NCBI GenBank assembly: GCA_040881945.1
Contig: JBBECF010000025.1
Coordinates: forward strand, 1-44,910
Length of the DNA stretch: 44,910 bases
Direction: 5' to 3'
Origin: JBBECF01 sp040881945
GTDB taxonomy: Bacteria > Pseudomonadota > Alphaproteobacteria > Dongiales > Dongiaceae
Shown here: piece by piece, positions 24,094-32,722 of the stretch
How the letters are laid out: each line of letters starts with the position of its first letter
Position numbering within the stretch: the first letter of the stretch is position 1
Notes under the pieces: model-generated
The model's input: the letters and a program-made list of their open reading frames with translations, nothing else
Databases searched by the model: none
What the model was told of the DNA's origin: nothing
Translations under genes and position numbers: made by a program

Positions 24094-24194
24094 CGATCCA
24101 CCTTCCGAGAACGCCAAGGGCTCGCCCCGCTTGCCGGTATCGGCGCCGGGCGGTAAAGACATCGGTGTAGAGTCATCGGCCGGTCTTGTCCATT

Positions 24195-25373
24195 ATGCGA
24201 CTCGCCCTGAACGCCGCCAACAGCCTGCCCGCCGACGGCTGCGCCGGGACCCTGATCGGGCGCGCCTGGGCGCCGGGATCGCCGCCCGGGCCGGCCGTCG
24301 TCGCACTACGCGCGGACGGCGTCTACGACCTCGGTCGCGCCGCCCCGACCTGCGCCGCCCTGATGGAGGCCGACGACCCGGCGGCGCTGGCGCGGAAAAC
24401 GACCGGCGTTCGCCTCGGGTCGATCGACGAGCTCCTGGCCAACAGCGCGGCCGACGCCTGCGACCCGGCCAAGGCCCATTTCCTCGCGCCCATCGACCTC
24501 CAGGCGATCAAGGCCTGCGGCGTCACCTTCGTCGGCAGCCTGCTCGAACGGGTGATCGAGGAGCAGGCGAAGGGCGATCCGTCGCGCGCCGATGCGATCC
24601 GCCGCACGATCGGCCGCGAGATCGGCGCCGACCTCGCGCGCGTGCGCCCCGGCTCGGCCGAGGCCGAGCGGCTCAAGGCGGCGCTCGTCCAGCGCGGCCT
24701 GTGGTCGCAGTATCTCGAGGTCGGCATCGGGCCCTATGCCGAGGTCTTCACCAAGGCGCAGCCGATGTCGGCGGTTGGCACCGGGGCCGAGATCGGGCTG
24801 CACCCCGATTCGACCTGGAACAATCCCGAGCCCGAGGTCGTGCTGGTCGTCAATTCGCGCGGCGCGGTCGTCGGTGCGACGCTGGGCAACGACGTCAATC
24901 TGCGCGACTTCGAGGGGCGCAGCGCGCTGCTGCTCGGCCGCTGCAAGGACAACAACGGGTCCTGCGCGATCGGTCCGTTCCTGCGCCTGTTCGACGCAAG
25001 CTACGGGCTCGACGACCTGCGGCGCTGCGAGGTCGGGCTGACGGTCGCGGGCGACGACGGCTTCACGCTCGCCGACCGCAGCTCGATGGCCGAGATTAGC
25101 CGCGACCCGCTCGACCTCGTGGCGCACACCATGGGCGCGATGCACCAGTACCCCGACGGCCTCGTGCTGTTCACCGGCACCATGTTCGCGCCGGTGCAGG
25201 ACCGCGACGCGCCCGGCCTCGGCTTCACGCACAAGCCGGGCGATCTGGTCACGATCGCCGCCCCGGAGCTCGGCGCCCTGGTCAACCGGGTCGGCCGCAG
25301 CGACCGCATCGCGCCCTGGACCCTCGGCGCCGGCGGCCTGATGCGCAACCTGGCCGCGCGCGGGTTGTTGTAG
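24195..25373 (+). CDS. Fumarylacetoacetase-fold enzyme, XylX-like (2-keto-3-deoxy-sugar-acid dehydratase)
   Basis: A 392-residue FAH-superfamily enzyme. The N-terminus, SLPADGCAGTLIGRAW, and the segment GIGPYAEVFTKAQPMSAVGTGAEIGLHPDSTWN, with the acidic metal ligands in NPEPEVVLVVN and GNDVNLRDFEGRSALLLG, resemble XylX and the 2-keto-3-deoxy-arabonate dehydratases that form alpha-ketoglutarate semialdehyde in Weimberg-type pathways. The ATG at 24195 is preferred to a TTG three codons earlier. Next to it are a sugar-acid dehydratase (convergent) and an SDR (divergent), which fit consecutive steps of one pathway. Confidence 0.85.
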   Translation: MRLALNAANSLPADGCAGTLIGRAWAPGSPPGPAVVALRADGVYDLGRAAPTCAALMEADDPAALARKTTGVRLGSIDELLANSAADACDPAKAHFLAPIDLQAIKACGVTFVGSLLERVIEEQAKGDPSRADAIRRTIGREIGADLARVRPGSAEAERLKAALVQRGLWSQYLEVGIGPYAEVFTKAQPMSAVGTGAEIGLHPDSTWNNPEPEVVLVVNSRGAVVGATLGNDVNLRDFEGRSALLLGRCKDNNGSCAIGPFLRLFDASYGLDDLRRCEVGLTVAGDDGFTLADRSSMAEISRDPLDLVAHTMGAMHQYPDGLVLFTGTMFAPVQDRDAPGLGFTHKPGDLVTIAAPELGALVNRVGRSDRIAPWTLGAGGLMRNLAARGLL

Positions 25374-25406
25374 GGGACGACGAAAGGGCGGCCGCCGCGC
25401 CGCCGT

Positions 25407-27137
25407 TCAGTGCGACTCGCGCGGCACGGCGGCGCCGCGGCAGCCGACCAGGAAGTCGAGGTCGGCGCCCTTGTCGGCCTGCAGCACGTGATCGACATAG
25501 AGCCGCTGATAGCCGCCCGCCATCGCCGGCGGCGGCGGCGCCCAGGCCGCCCGGCGGCGCGCCAGCTCGTCGTCGGCGACGTCGAGATGCAGGCGCCGCG
25601 CCGGCACGTCGAGCTCGATCCCGTCGCCGTCCCGCACCAGCGCCAGCGGCCCGCCGGCCGCCGCCTCCGGCGCCACGTGCAAGACGACGGTGCCGTAGGC
25701 CGTGCCGCTCATGCGCGCGTCGGACACCCGCACCATGTCCGTGATCCCGCGGCGCAGCAGCTTCGCCGGCAGCCCCATGTTGCCGACCTCGGCCATGCCC
25801 GGATAGCCGCGCGGCCCGCAGTTCTTCAGCACCATGACGCATGCCTCGTCGATCTCGAGCGCCGGGTCGTCGATCCGCGCCTTGTAGTCCTCGATGCTCT
25901 CGAACACGACGGCCCGGCCGCGATGGCGCATCAGCGCCGGCGTCGCCGCCGACGGCTTCAGAACGGCGCCGTCGGGCGCCAGATTGCCGCGCAGCACCGC
26001 GACGCCGCCGCTCGCCGTCAGCGGCGCGTCGAACGGCCGGATGACCTCGGCATTGTAGGTCGGCGCCGCGGCGCTGTTCTCCCAGATCGTCCTGCCGTTG
26101 ACGGTGAGCGCGTCCTTGTGCAGGAGACCGTGCTCGCCCAGCGCGCGGATCACCGCCGGCAGACCGCCGGCGTAATAGAAGTCCTCCATAAGGAATCGGC
26201 CGGACGGCATCAGGTCGACGATCGTCGGCACGTCGCGGCCGAGCCGGTCCCAATCGTCGAGCGAGAATTCGATGCCGACGCGCCCGGCCAGCGCCAGCAG
26301 ATGTATCACGGCGTTGGTCGAGCCGCCGATGGCGCCGTTGACGCGTACCGCGTTTTCGAAGGCCGCGCGGGTCAGGATGCGCGACATGCGCAGGTCCTCG
26401 CGCACCATCTCGACGATGCGCCGGCCCGCCATGTGGGCGAGCACGTAGCGCCGCGAGTCCGCCGCGGGGATCGCGGCGTTGCTCGGCAGGCCCATGCCGA
26501 GCGCCTCGACCATGCTGGCCATGGTCGAGGCGGTGCCCATGGTCATGCAGTGGCCGGCGCTGCGCGACTGGCCGGCCTCGGCCTCCATGAAGTCGGCGAG
26601 CGACATCTCGCCGGCCCGCTCCGCCTCGCTGAAGCGCCAGACGGCGGTGCCCGAGCCGATGTCCTCGCCGCGGAATTTGCCGTTCAGCATCGGCCCGCCG
26701 GAGACCGCGACCGCCGGCAGGTCGCAACTCGCCGCCCCCATCAGCAGCGAGGGCGTGGTCTTGTCGCAGCCGACGAGCAGAACGACTCCGTCGATCGGGT
26801 TGGCGCGGACCGATTCCTCGACGTCCATGCTGGCCAGGTTGCGGAACAGCATCGCGGTCGGGCGCAGCAGGGTCTCGCCCAGCGACATCACCGGGAACTC
26901 GAGCGGGAAGCCGCCGGCCTCGTAGACGCCGCGCTTGACGTGATCGGCGATGCGCCGGAAGTGGGCGTTGCACGGCGTCAGCTCCGACCAGGTGTTGCAG
27001 ATGCCGATCGCCGGGCGGCCGTCGAACAGGTGGCTGGGCAGTCCCTGGTTGCGCATCCAACTGCGATGCACGAAGCCGTCCTTGTCGACCGGCCCGAACC
27101 AGGCCGCGGACCGATATTTCTTGTCGTGCTGGGTCAT
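25407..27137 (-). CDS. IlvD/Edd-family sugar-acid dehydratase (arabonate/xylonate type)
   Basis: A 576-residue Fe-S dehydratase. The cluster-binding Cys residues lie in GICNTWSELTPCN, VGCDKTTPS and SAGHCMTMGTAST, and the catalytic C-terminal part has SDARMSGTAYGTVVLHV. The opening AAWFGPVDKDGFVHRSWMRNQG is typical of L-arabonate and D-xylonate dehydratases rather than IlvD or Edd. It converts an aldonate to a 2-keto-3-deoxy acid, the substrate expected for the adjacent XylX-like enzyme. The exact sugar acid cannot be decided from the sequence. It is divergent from the UDP-xylose synthase gene. Confidence 0.9.
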   Translation of the reverse strand: MTQHDKKYRSAAWFGPVDKDGFVHRSWMRNQGLPSHLFDGRPAIGICNTWSELTPCNAHFRRIADHVKRGVYEAGGFPLEFPVMSLGETLLRPTAMLFRNLASMDVEESVRANPIDGVVLLVGCDKTTPSLLMGAASCDLPAVAVSGGPMLNGKFRGEDIGSGTAVWRFSEAERAGEMSLADFMEAEAGQSRSAGHCMTMGTASTMASMVEALGMGLPSNAAIPAADSRRYVLAHMAGRRIVEMVREDLRMSRILTRAAFENAVRVNGAIGGSTNAVIHLLALAGRVGIEFSLDDWDRLGRDVPTIVDLMPSGRFLMEDFYYAGGLPAVIRALGEHGLLHKDALTVNGRTIWENSAAAPTYNAEVIRPFDAPLTASGGVAVLRGNLAPDGAVLKPSAATPALMRHRGRAVVFESIEDYKARIDDPALEIDEACVMVLKNCGPRGYPGMAEVGNMGLPAKLLRRGITDMVRVSDARMSGTAYGTVVLHVAPEAAAGGPLALVRDGDGIELDVPARRLHLDVADDELARRRAAWAPPPPAMAGGYQRLYVDHVLQADKGADLDFLVGCRGAAVPRESH

Positions 27138-27306
27138 GGACCAGGCACCCCTCGTCGTTGGCCGGCCTTCTCCTCCCGGACGCCTATACTGGCACGCCAG
27201 CGCGAAGCCGCGTCAAGTCGGCCGTCGCACGGGCATCCTGGCGCTTGGCCCCGCCCGTCATGCTATGTTGCCGCCGCTGCGCGACCGAAACGTAGGGGGA
27301 TCGCCT

Positions 27307-28266
27307 GTGCGCAAACGCGTCCTGGTGACCGGCGGGGCCGGCTTTCTCGGCTCGCATTTGTGCGAACGGCTGCTCGACGCCGGCTGCGACGTGCTGTGCG
27401 TCGACAACTACTTCACCGGCAGCAAGGACAACATCGTCCACCTGCTGCGCCACCCGCAGTTCGAGGCGATGCGCCACGACGTCACCTTCCCGCTCTATGT
27501 CGAGGTGGACGAGATCTACAATCTGGCCTGTCCGGCCTCGCCGATCCACTACCAAGTCGATCCGGTGCAGACGACCAAGACCAGCGTCCACGGCGCCATC
27601 AATATGCTGGGACTGGCCAAGCGGGTGAAGGCGAAGATCCTCCAGGCCTCGACCAGCGAGGTCTATGGCGACCCGGCCGAGCATCCGCAGACCGAGGCCT
27701 ATTGGGGCAACGTCAACCCGATCGGCCCGCGCGCCTGCTACGACGAGGGCAAGCGCTGCGCCGAGACGCTGTTCTTCGACTACCGCCGGCAGCACCGCCT
27801 GAACATCCGCGTCGCCCGCATCTTCAACACCTACGGCCCGCGCATGAGCCTGCACGATGGGCGGGTGGTCTCCAGTTTCATTGTCCAGGCGTTGGCGGGC
27901 GAGCCGATCACGGTCTTCGGCGACGGCCGCCAGACCCGCTCGTTCTGCTATGTCGACGACATGGTCGAAGGCCTGATCGCGCTCATGGCGGCGCCGGACG
28001 AGGTGAGCGGGCCGGTGAACCTCGGCAATCCGAACGAGTTCACCATGCTCGAGTTGGCCGAGAATGTCATCGCGCTGACCGGCTCGCGCTCGCGCCTCGT
28101 GTTCGGGCCGCTGCCGGAGGACGACCCGGCGCGGCGCCAGCCCGACATCGCGCTCGCCCGGCGCGTGCTGGGCTGGCAGCCGAGCGTGCCGCTCGAGGTC
28201 GGGCTCAGGCGCACGATCGACGAGCTCAGGCAGCGGCTGGCGGTTGCCGCCCCCGGAGACGCATGA
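27307..28266 (+). CDS. UDP-glucuronate decarboxylase (UDP-xylose synthase)
   Basis: A 319-residue NAD-dependent extended SDR that converts UDP-glucuronate to UDP-xylose. The N-terminal Rossmann motif is VTGGAGFLGSHLCERLLDAG, and the marker segments NYFTGSKDNIVHL, YNLACPASPIHYQ, ILQASTSEVYGDP and the catalytic YDEGKRCAET are all present, with the late segment RTRSFCYVDD represented by RQTRSFCYVDDMVEG. The start is a GTG at 27307. The stop overlaps the ATG of the cyclase gene (ATGA). The pairing with a signalling cyclase is unusual; no polysaccharide gene is adjacent. Confidence 0.95.
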   Translation: MRKRVLVTGGAGFLGSHLCERLLDAGCDVLCVDNYFTGSKDNIVHLLRHPQFEAMRHDVTFPLYVEVDEIYNLACPASPIHYQVDPVQTTKTSVHGAINMLGLAKRVKAKILQASTSEVYGDPAEHPQTEAYWGNVNPIGPRACYDEGKRCAETLFFDYRRQHRLNIRVARIFNTYGPRMSLHDGRVVSSFIVQALAGEPITVFGDGRQTRSFCYVDDMVEGLIALMAAPDEVSGPVNLGNPNEFTMLELAENVIALTGSRSRLVFGPLPEDDPARRQPDIALARRVLGWQPSVPLEVGLRRTIDELRQRLAVAAPGDA

Positions 28267-30482
28267 GACGCCGGCTTCTCCGCGCGCTTCCCTTGGCCAT
28301 CCTGGCGGCGATGCTGGTGCTGCGCGTCGTCGATCCGGGGCCGATCAGGCAGATCCGCGACCTTACCTTCGACACCTATCAGCGTCTGCAGCCGCGCGCC
28401 TACGACCCGACGGTCCCGGTCAAGATCGTCGACATCGACGACGCGTCCCTGGCGCGCCTCGGCCAGTGGCCGTGGCCGCGCACGCTGCTCGCCCGGCTGG
28501 TCGACCGCCTGGCCGGGATGGGGGTCGCGGCGATCGCCTTCGACATCGTGTTCGCCGAGCCGGACCGCACCTCGCCCGCGCTCGTCCTGCCGTTCTGGCC
28601 GTCGATCCCGGAGGTCGAGGCGCTGCGCCGGCGCGTCTCGGAGCTGCCCTCGAACGACGCCGTCCTTGCCGCCGCCTTCGCCCGCGCCCGCGTCGTGACC
28701 GGCTTCGTCCTGACCCACGGCGCGGCAACCGCCGTGCCCGCGGTCAAGGGCACCTTCGCCCATGCCGGCGACGACCCCGGTCCCTTCGTCGCCGCCTTCG
28801 AGGGCGCCGTGGTCAACCTGCCGGAGCTCGAGGCGGCGGCGCTCGGCAACGGCGCGGTCAACGCCTTGCCGGAGCAGGACCAGGTGATCCGCCGGGTGCC
28901 GCTGGTGTTCCGAATGGGCGACACGCTCTATCCGTCATTGGCGGCCGAAGCGCTGCGCGTCGCCCAGGGCGCCCAGACGCATATCATCAAGTCGTCGGGG
29001 GCGAGCGGCGAGACCGCCTTCGGCGAGCACACCGGCCTCAATTCCGTGCGCGTCGGCGAGGTCCCGGTGTCGACGGACGCCAACGGTCGGGTGGTCGTGC
29101 GCTACACCAGATCCGTGCCGGAGCGCTACATCCCGGCTTGGCAGGTGCTCGAGCCCGATTTCCTCGCCGACCGGGTGGCCGGGCAGATCGTATTCATCGG
29201 CACCAGCGCCCCCGGCCTCTATGACCTGCGCTCGACGCCCTTGAATCCGGTGACGCCGGGGGTCGAGATCCACGCCCAGGTGGTCGAGCAGATCCTGACC
29301 GGCGAATTCCTGCGCCGTCCCGATTTCGCCGTCGTCGTCGAACTCGCCTACATGCTCGGTTTCGGACTGATCCTGGTCTATGTGCTGCCGCTCATCGGCG
29401 CGGCGTGGAGCATAGTCCTCGGGGTCGCCGCCGCGAGCGCCGCTGTCGCCGGATCCTGGGCGGCCTACGACGCCCTCGGCTGGCTGCTCGATCCCGTGTA
29501 CCCCTCGTTCATGGTCCTGCTCGTCTTCGTCGCGACCGTGGCGCTGTCCTACCTGCGCTCGGAGATGGAGAAGCGGCAGGTGCGCGAGGCCTTCGGCCGC
29601 TACCTGTCGCCGGTCGTGGTCGAGCGCCTGGCCAGCGACCCCTCCCGACTCGCACTCGGCGGCGAGCTGCGCATCATGACGGTGATGTTCGCCGACATCC
29701 GCGGCTTCACCTCGATCTCCGAACGGTTCAAGGACGACCCGCAGGGTCTCACGACGCTGATCAACCGCTTCCTGACGCCGATGACCGAAGCGGTGCTCGC
29801 CCACAACGGCACGATCGACAAATACATCGGCGACTGCCTGATGTCGTTCTGGAACGCACCGCTCGACGATCCGAATCATGCGACGAACGCCTGCCGGGCG
29901 GCGCTGGCCCTCTTCGAGGCGCTGGACCGGCTCAACGCCGAGCTCGCGGCGGAGGCGCCGGCGGCCGGCTCCGACCAGCCCCTCCGCCTGGCGATAGGCG
30001 TCGGCGTCAGCACCGGCCCGTGCGTCGTCGGCAACATGGGGTCGCGCCAGCGCTTCGACTATTCCGTGCTCGGCGACCCGGTGAACCTGGCCTCGCGGCT
30101 CGAAGGCCAGACCAAGACCTACGGCGTCGGCACCGTCATCGGCGAGGCGACGCGGACTCTGGCGCCGGAGTTCGCGGCGATCGAGCTCGACCTGATCGCG
30201 GTCAAGGGCAAGCTCGAGGCGGTCAGGGTCTATGGCCTGCTCGGGCCGCCGTCGATCGCCGAGGACCCGGCCTTCCGCGCGCTGGCCGAGCGCCATGCCG
30301 CGATGTTGGCGGCGTACCGCGGCCAGCGCTGGGCGGAGGCGCGCGAGTTGCTCGAAGGTTGCGCCGCGCTGGAACCGAAGCTTGCGACCCTCCACCATCT
30401 CTACCGCGCGCGCTGCGACCACTACGAGCAACACCCGCCGGGGCCGGACTGGGACGGGGTGTTCGTGGCAGAGACCAAGTAG
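28263..30482 (+). CDS. CHASE2-domain adenylate/guanylate cyclase
   Basis: A 739-residue membrane-bound class III cyclase. After an N-terminal transmembrane anchor (LALPLAILAAMLVL region), a periplasmic CHASE2 sensor spans about residues 25-345 (KIVDIDDASLARLGQWPWPR; FIGTSAPGLYDLRSTP). About three transmembrane helices follow at residues 359-433, then the cyclase domain at 470-640. FADIRGFTSISE has the first metal Asp (about residue 478), YIGDCLMSFW the second, and GDPVNLASRLE the transition-state region. Whether ATP or GTP is used is uncertain by eye. A helical C-terminal tail follows. The start overlaps the UDP-xylose synthase stop; the same frame upstream of 28263 is antisense shadow. Confidence 0.93.
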   Translation: MRRRLLRALPLAILAAMLVLRVVDPGPIRQIRDLTFDTYQRLQPRAYDPTVPVKIVDIDDASLARLGQWPWPRTLLARLVDRLAGMGVAAIAFDIVFAEPDRTSPALVLPFWPSIPEVEALRRRVSELPSNDAVLAAAFARARVVTGFVLTHGAATAVPAVKGTFAHAGDDPGPFVAAFEGAVVNLPELEAAALGNGAVNALPEQDQVIRRVPLVFRMGDTLYPSLAAEALRVAQGAQTHIIKSSGASGETAFGEHTGLNSVRVGEVPVSTDANGRVVVRYTRSVPERYIPAWQVLEPDFLADRVAGQIVFIGTSAPGLYDLRSTPLNPVTPGVEIHAQVVEQILTGEFLRRPDFAVVVELAYMLGFGLILVYVLPLIGAAWSIVLGVAAASAAVAGSWAAYDALGWLLDPVYPSFMVLLVFVATVALSYLRSEMEKRQVREAFGRYLSPVVVERLASDPSRLALGGELRIMTVMFADIRGFTSISERFKDDPQGLTTLINRFLTPMTEAVLAHNGTIDKYIGDCLMSFWNAPLDDPNHATNACRAALALFEALDRLNAELAAEAPAAGSDQPLRLAIGVGVSTGPCVVGNMGSRQRFDYSVLGDPVNLASRLEGQTKTYGVGTVIGEATRTLAPEFAAIELDLIAVKGKLEAVRVYGLLGPPSIAEDPAFRALAERHAAMLAAYRGQRWAEARELLEGCAALEPKLATLHHLYRARCDHYEQHPPGPDWDGVFVAETK

Positions 30483-30489
30483 CGCCGCC

Positions 30490-31509
30490 GTGAGCGCCGC
30501 GCGCCCGGCCGACGCGCCGACTCTGCTGTGCGCCGGCTACCTCAACATCGACTACACGGCCTATGTGCCGGCGCTGCCGAAATCCGATGAACGCGCGACC
30601 GCGACGGCCATCCGGCGCGGCCTCGGCGGCATGGCGACGAACGTCGCCTGCGCGGCGGCCGCGCTGGGCCCGCCCTGGCCGGTGCGGGCGGAACTGATCG
30701 CCGATCTCGGTGACGACGCCGAGGCGGACTGGGCGCTCGCCGAACTGGCGCGCTGCGGCGTCCACGCCGGCGGTGTCCGCCGCCGCCCGGGCGCCGCCAC
30801 CTCGCGCTGCCTGATCCTGGTCGAGCCCGACGGTCGGCGCGCGATCGTCGCCCAGCCGGCGGCGTTCGACGACGCGCGCCTCGCCGCACGGGTCGCCGAG
30901 CCGCCGCCCTCGGCGGCGCCGCGGGCGCTGCATCTCGACGGCTACCGCGTGCCCGACTGCCTGCCGGTCGTGGCGGCGGCGCGGGCGCAAGGGTGGCGCT
31001 GCTCGGTCGATTTCGACGGCGTGCCGGCGCCGTGGCTGGGGCCGGCGCGGCTCGGCGAGCTGCTCGACCTGTTCGCCGCCGTGTTCCTGAACCGCCGCGC
31101 CGCCCGCGCCCTGTGGCCGGACCTGCCGCCGGAAGCGGGCTGGACGGCGGCGGTCGGCGAACGCCTGCACCGCCTGCTGCAGGACCGCCCGGCGCCGGCG
31201 GTCCAGGCCCTGGTGCTGACGCTGGGCGGCGACGGGCTGGTCCTGCTCGTCCCCGGTTCGGCGCCGCGCCGCCTGGCCGCCGTGCCGGCGGCGGTGCGCG
31301 ACAGCACCGGGGCCGGCGATGTCTTCGCCGGCACGTTCCTGGCGGCCTGGCTGAACGGCGAGGCGCCGGACCGGGCGGCGCGTCATGGCGCCGCCGCTGC
31401 CGCACTATCGACCGAAGGGCTCGGCGCGCTCGGGCATCTGCCGACGGCGGCGGCGGTCCGCGACGCCGCAGCGCGTGCCGGCGCAGCGTTCGCGAATTTG
31501 TGGGGTTGA
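30490..31509 (+). CDS. PfkB-family carbohydrate kinase
   Basis: A 339-residue ribokinase-fold kinase. The N-terminal substrate segment has GYLNIDYTAYVPALP and RRGLGGMATNVACAAAALG, and the C-terminal signature DSTGAGDVFAGTFLAAWL carries the catalytic Asp and anion hole. The substrate is not identifiable; the neighbouring ribose-type ABC transporter suggests a sugar or sugar derivative taken up by it. The start is a GTG eight bases after the cyclase stop. The transporter genes follow after a 107-base gap. Confidence 0.88.
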   Translation: MSAARPADAPTLLCAGYLNIDYTAYVPALPKSDERATATAIRRGLGGMATNVACAAAALGPPWPVRAELIADLGDDAEADWALAELARCGVHAGGVRRRPGAATSRCLILVEPDGRRAIVAQPAAFDDARLAARVAEPPPSAAPRALHLDGYRVPDCLPVVAAARAQGWRCSVDFDGVPAPWLGPARLGELLDLFAAVFLNRRAARALWPDLPPEAGWTAAVGERLHRLLQDRPAPAVQALVLTLGGDGLVLLVPGSAPRRLAAVPAAVRDSTGAGDVFAGTFLAAWLNGEAPDRAARHGAAAAALSTEGLGALGHLPTAAAVRDAAARAGAAFANLWG

Positions 31510-31616
31510 CAATACGCCGCCCCCGAGAGCGAGAATCGACGACCGTGCACCGCTCGGCGTCGATCCACAAGCCGGGCCGGAACGATCGCGGATAACCTGG
31601 CAAAGGGAGAGTCGTT

Positions 31617-32576
31617 ATGGACAGGGATCGGACGGGACGATTGACGCGCGCGCTGCGGCGCGCGGCCGCGGGCGCGATCTTGGCGGTTGGCGCGGTGCAC
31701 GGCGCGTCGGCCGCAGAGCCGACGGTGGCGCTCGTGCAGATCAACCAGCAGGCCTTGTTCTTTAACCAGATGAACGACGGCGCGCAGGCGGCGGCGGACA
31801 AGCTCGGGGCAAAGCTGGTCATCTTCAACGCCAATAACGATCCGGCGGCGCAGAACAACGCGATGGAAACCTACATCCAGCAGGGCGTCGCTGGGATCAT
31901 CATCGTGGCGATCGACGTGAACGGCGTGAAACCGGCCATCGCCCAGGCGAAAAAGGCCGGCATCCCGGTCGTCGCGGTCGACGCCGTGATTCCGGACGGC
32001 GACAACGCTGTCCAGGTCGGCGTCGACAACTACGGCGCCGGCAAGCAGATCGGCGAGTTCTTCGTCGACCACGTCGGCAAGAACATGGGCGGCAAGGCCT
32101 CGGTCGGCATCGTCGGCGCGCTCAACTCGGCGATCCAGAACCAGCGCCTCGACGGGTTCAAGGAGGCGTTGACGGCCAACCCCGCCATCACCGTCGTCGA
32201 TGTCGTGGACGGCCGCAACATCCAGGACAATGCGATGACCGCGTCGGAAAACCTGATGACCGCCAATCCGGGCATGAACGCGGTCTACGCCACCGGCGAG
32301 CCGGCCCTGATCGGCGCGGTGTCGGCGATCGTCTCGCAGGGCAAGCAGAAGGACGTCCAGGTCTTCGGCTGGGACCTGACGGCCCAGGTGATCAAGGGAA
32401 TCGACGAAGGCTGGGTCGTCGGCGTGGTCCAGCAGGACCCCTACACCGAGGGCAAGGCCGCGGTCGAATCGGCGGTGACTCTGAGCACCGGCGGATCGGT
32501 GCCGAAGAACATCGACGTGCCGATCACGATCGTCACGAAAGACAACGTCGACAAGTTCCGCGGCATGTTCCAGTGA
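31617..32576 (+). CDS. Sugar ABC transporter periplasmic substrate-binding protein
   Basis: A 319-residue type I periplasmic binding protein (RbsB/Peripla_BP_4 type). A Sec signal peptide ends near residue 33 (GAVHGASA-AE). The mature part opens VALVQINQQALFFNQMNDGAQ and contains the typical IVIFNANND and GVDNYGAGKQIGEFF segments, plus AVYATGEPALIGAVSA. Such proteins deliver pentoses, hexoses or polyols; the ligand is unknown. A good ribosome site, AAAGGGAG, precedes the ATG. A strong hairpin directly after the stop should limit read-through to the ATPase and permease genes. Confidence 0.93.
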   Translation: MDRDRTGRLTRALRRAAAGAILAVGAVHGASAAEPTVALVQINQQALFFNQMNDGAQAAADKLGAKLVIFNANNDPAAQNNAMETYIQQGVAGIIIVAIDVNGVKPAIAQAKKAGIPVVAVDAVIPDGDNAVQVGVDNYGAGKQIGEFFVDHVGKNMGGKASVGIVGALNSAIQNQRLDGFKEALTANPAITVVDVVDGRNIQDNAMTASENLMTANPGMNAVYATGEPALIGAVSAIVSQGKQKDVQVFGWDLTAQVIKGIDEGWVVGVVQQDPYTEGKAAVESAVTLSTGGSVPKNIDVPITIVTKDNVDKFRGMFQ

Positions 32577-32584
32577 GCCCGCGC

Positions 32585-32617
32585 GGGGGCCGCCCTCCCG
32601 CGGCCCCCCCGGGTTTT
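32585..32617 (+). terminator. GC-rich hairpin with short T-run after the binding-protein gene
   Basis: GGGGGCCGC (32585-32593) pairs perfectly with GCGGCCCCC (32600-32608) around a six-base loop, and TTTT follows at 32614-32617. It begins nine bases after the stop codon. Partial terminators here are common in ABC operons and give more binding protein than membrane components. Confidence 0.65.
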
Positions 32618-32641
32618 GCGCCGCCCCCCGCGCCTACCCGA

Positions 32642-32669
32642 CCCCCCCCCCCCCCCCCCCCCCCCCCCC
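32642..32669. other. 28-base poly-C run
   Basis: An uninterrupted run of 28 C lies in the 146-base gap between the binding-protein and ATPase genes. The surrounding bases are also C-rich. It may be a real slippery tract, but a homopolymer this long is more likely a sequencing or gap-filling artefact, so gap length here should not be trusted. Confidence 0.8.
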
Positions 32670-32722
32670 GCTGGTTTGGCGACGCCGCCGGCGCGTCCGC
32701 TCATGGCCTTCGGGGACGGCGC

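Noticed and set aside
25410..28262. Very long open frame upstream of the cyclase
   Set aside because: It is antisense to the sugar-acid dehydratase and out of frame with UDP-xylose synthase; composition is low-complexity and no domain is visible before 28263.
31506..31536. TTGACA with GAGAAT as promoter of the binding-protein gene
   Set aside because: The -35 match is perfect but the spacer is 19 bases and the -10 is poor; it also overlaps the end of the kinase gene, so it was not listed as a feature.
32573..32722. Longer ABC ATPase starting before the poly-C run
   Set aside because: It would begin with a polyproline stretch encoded by the C homopolymer; ATPase family similarity starts after 32738.
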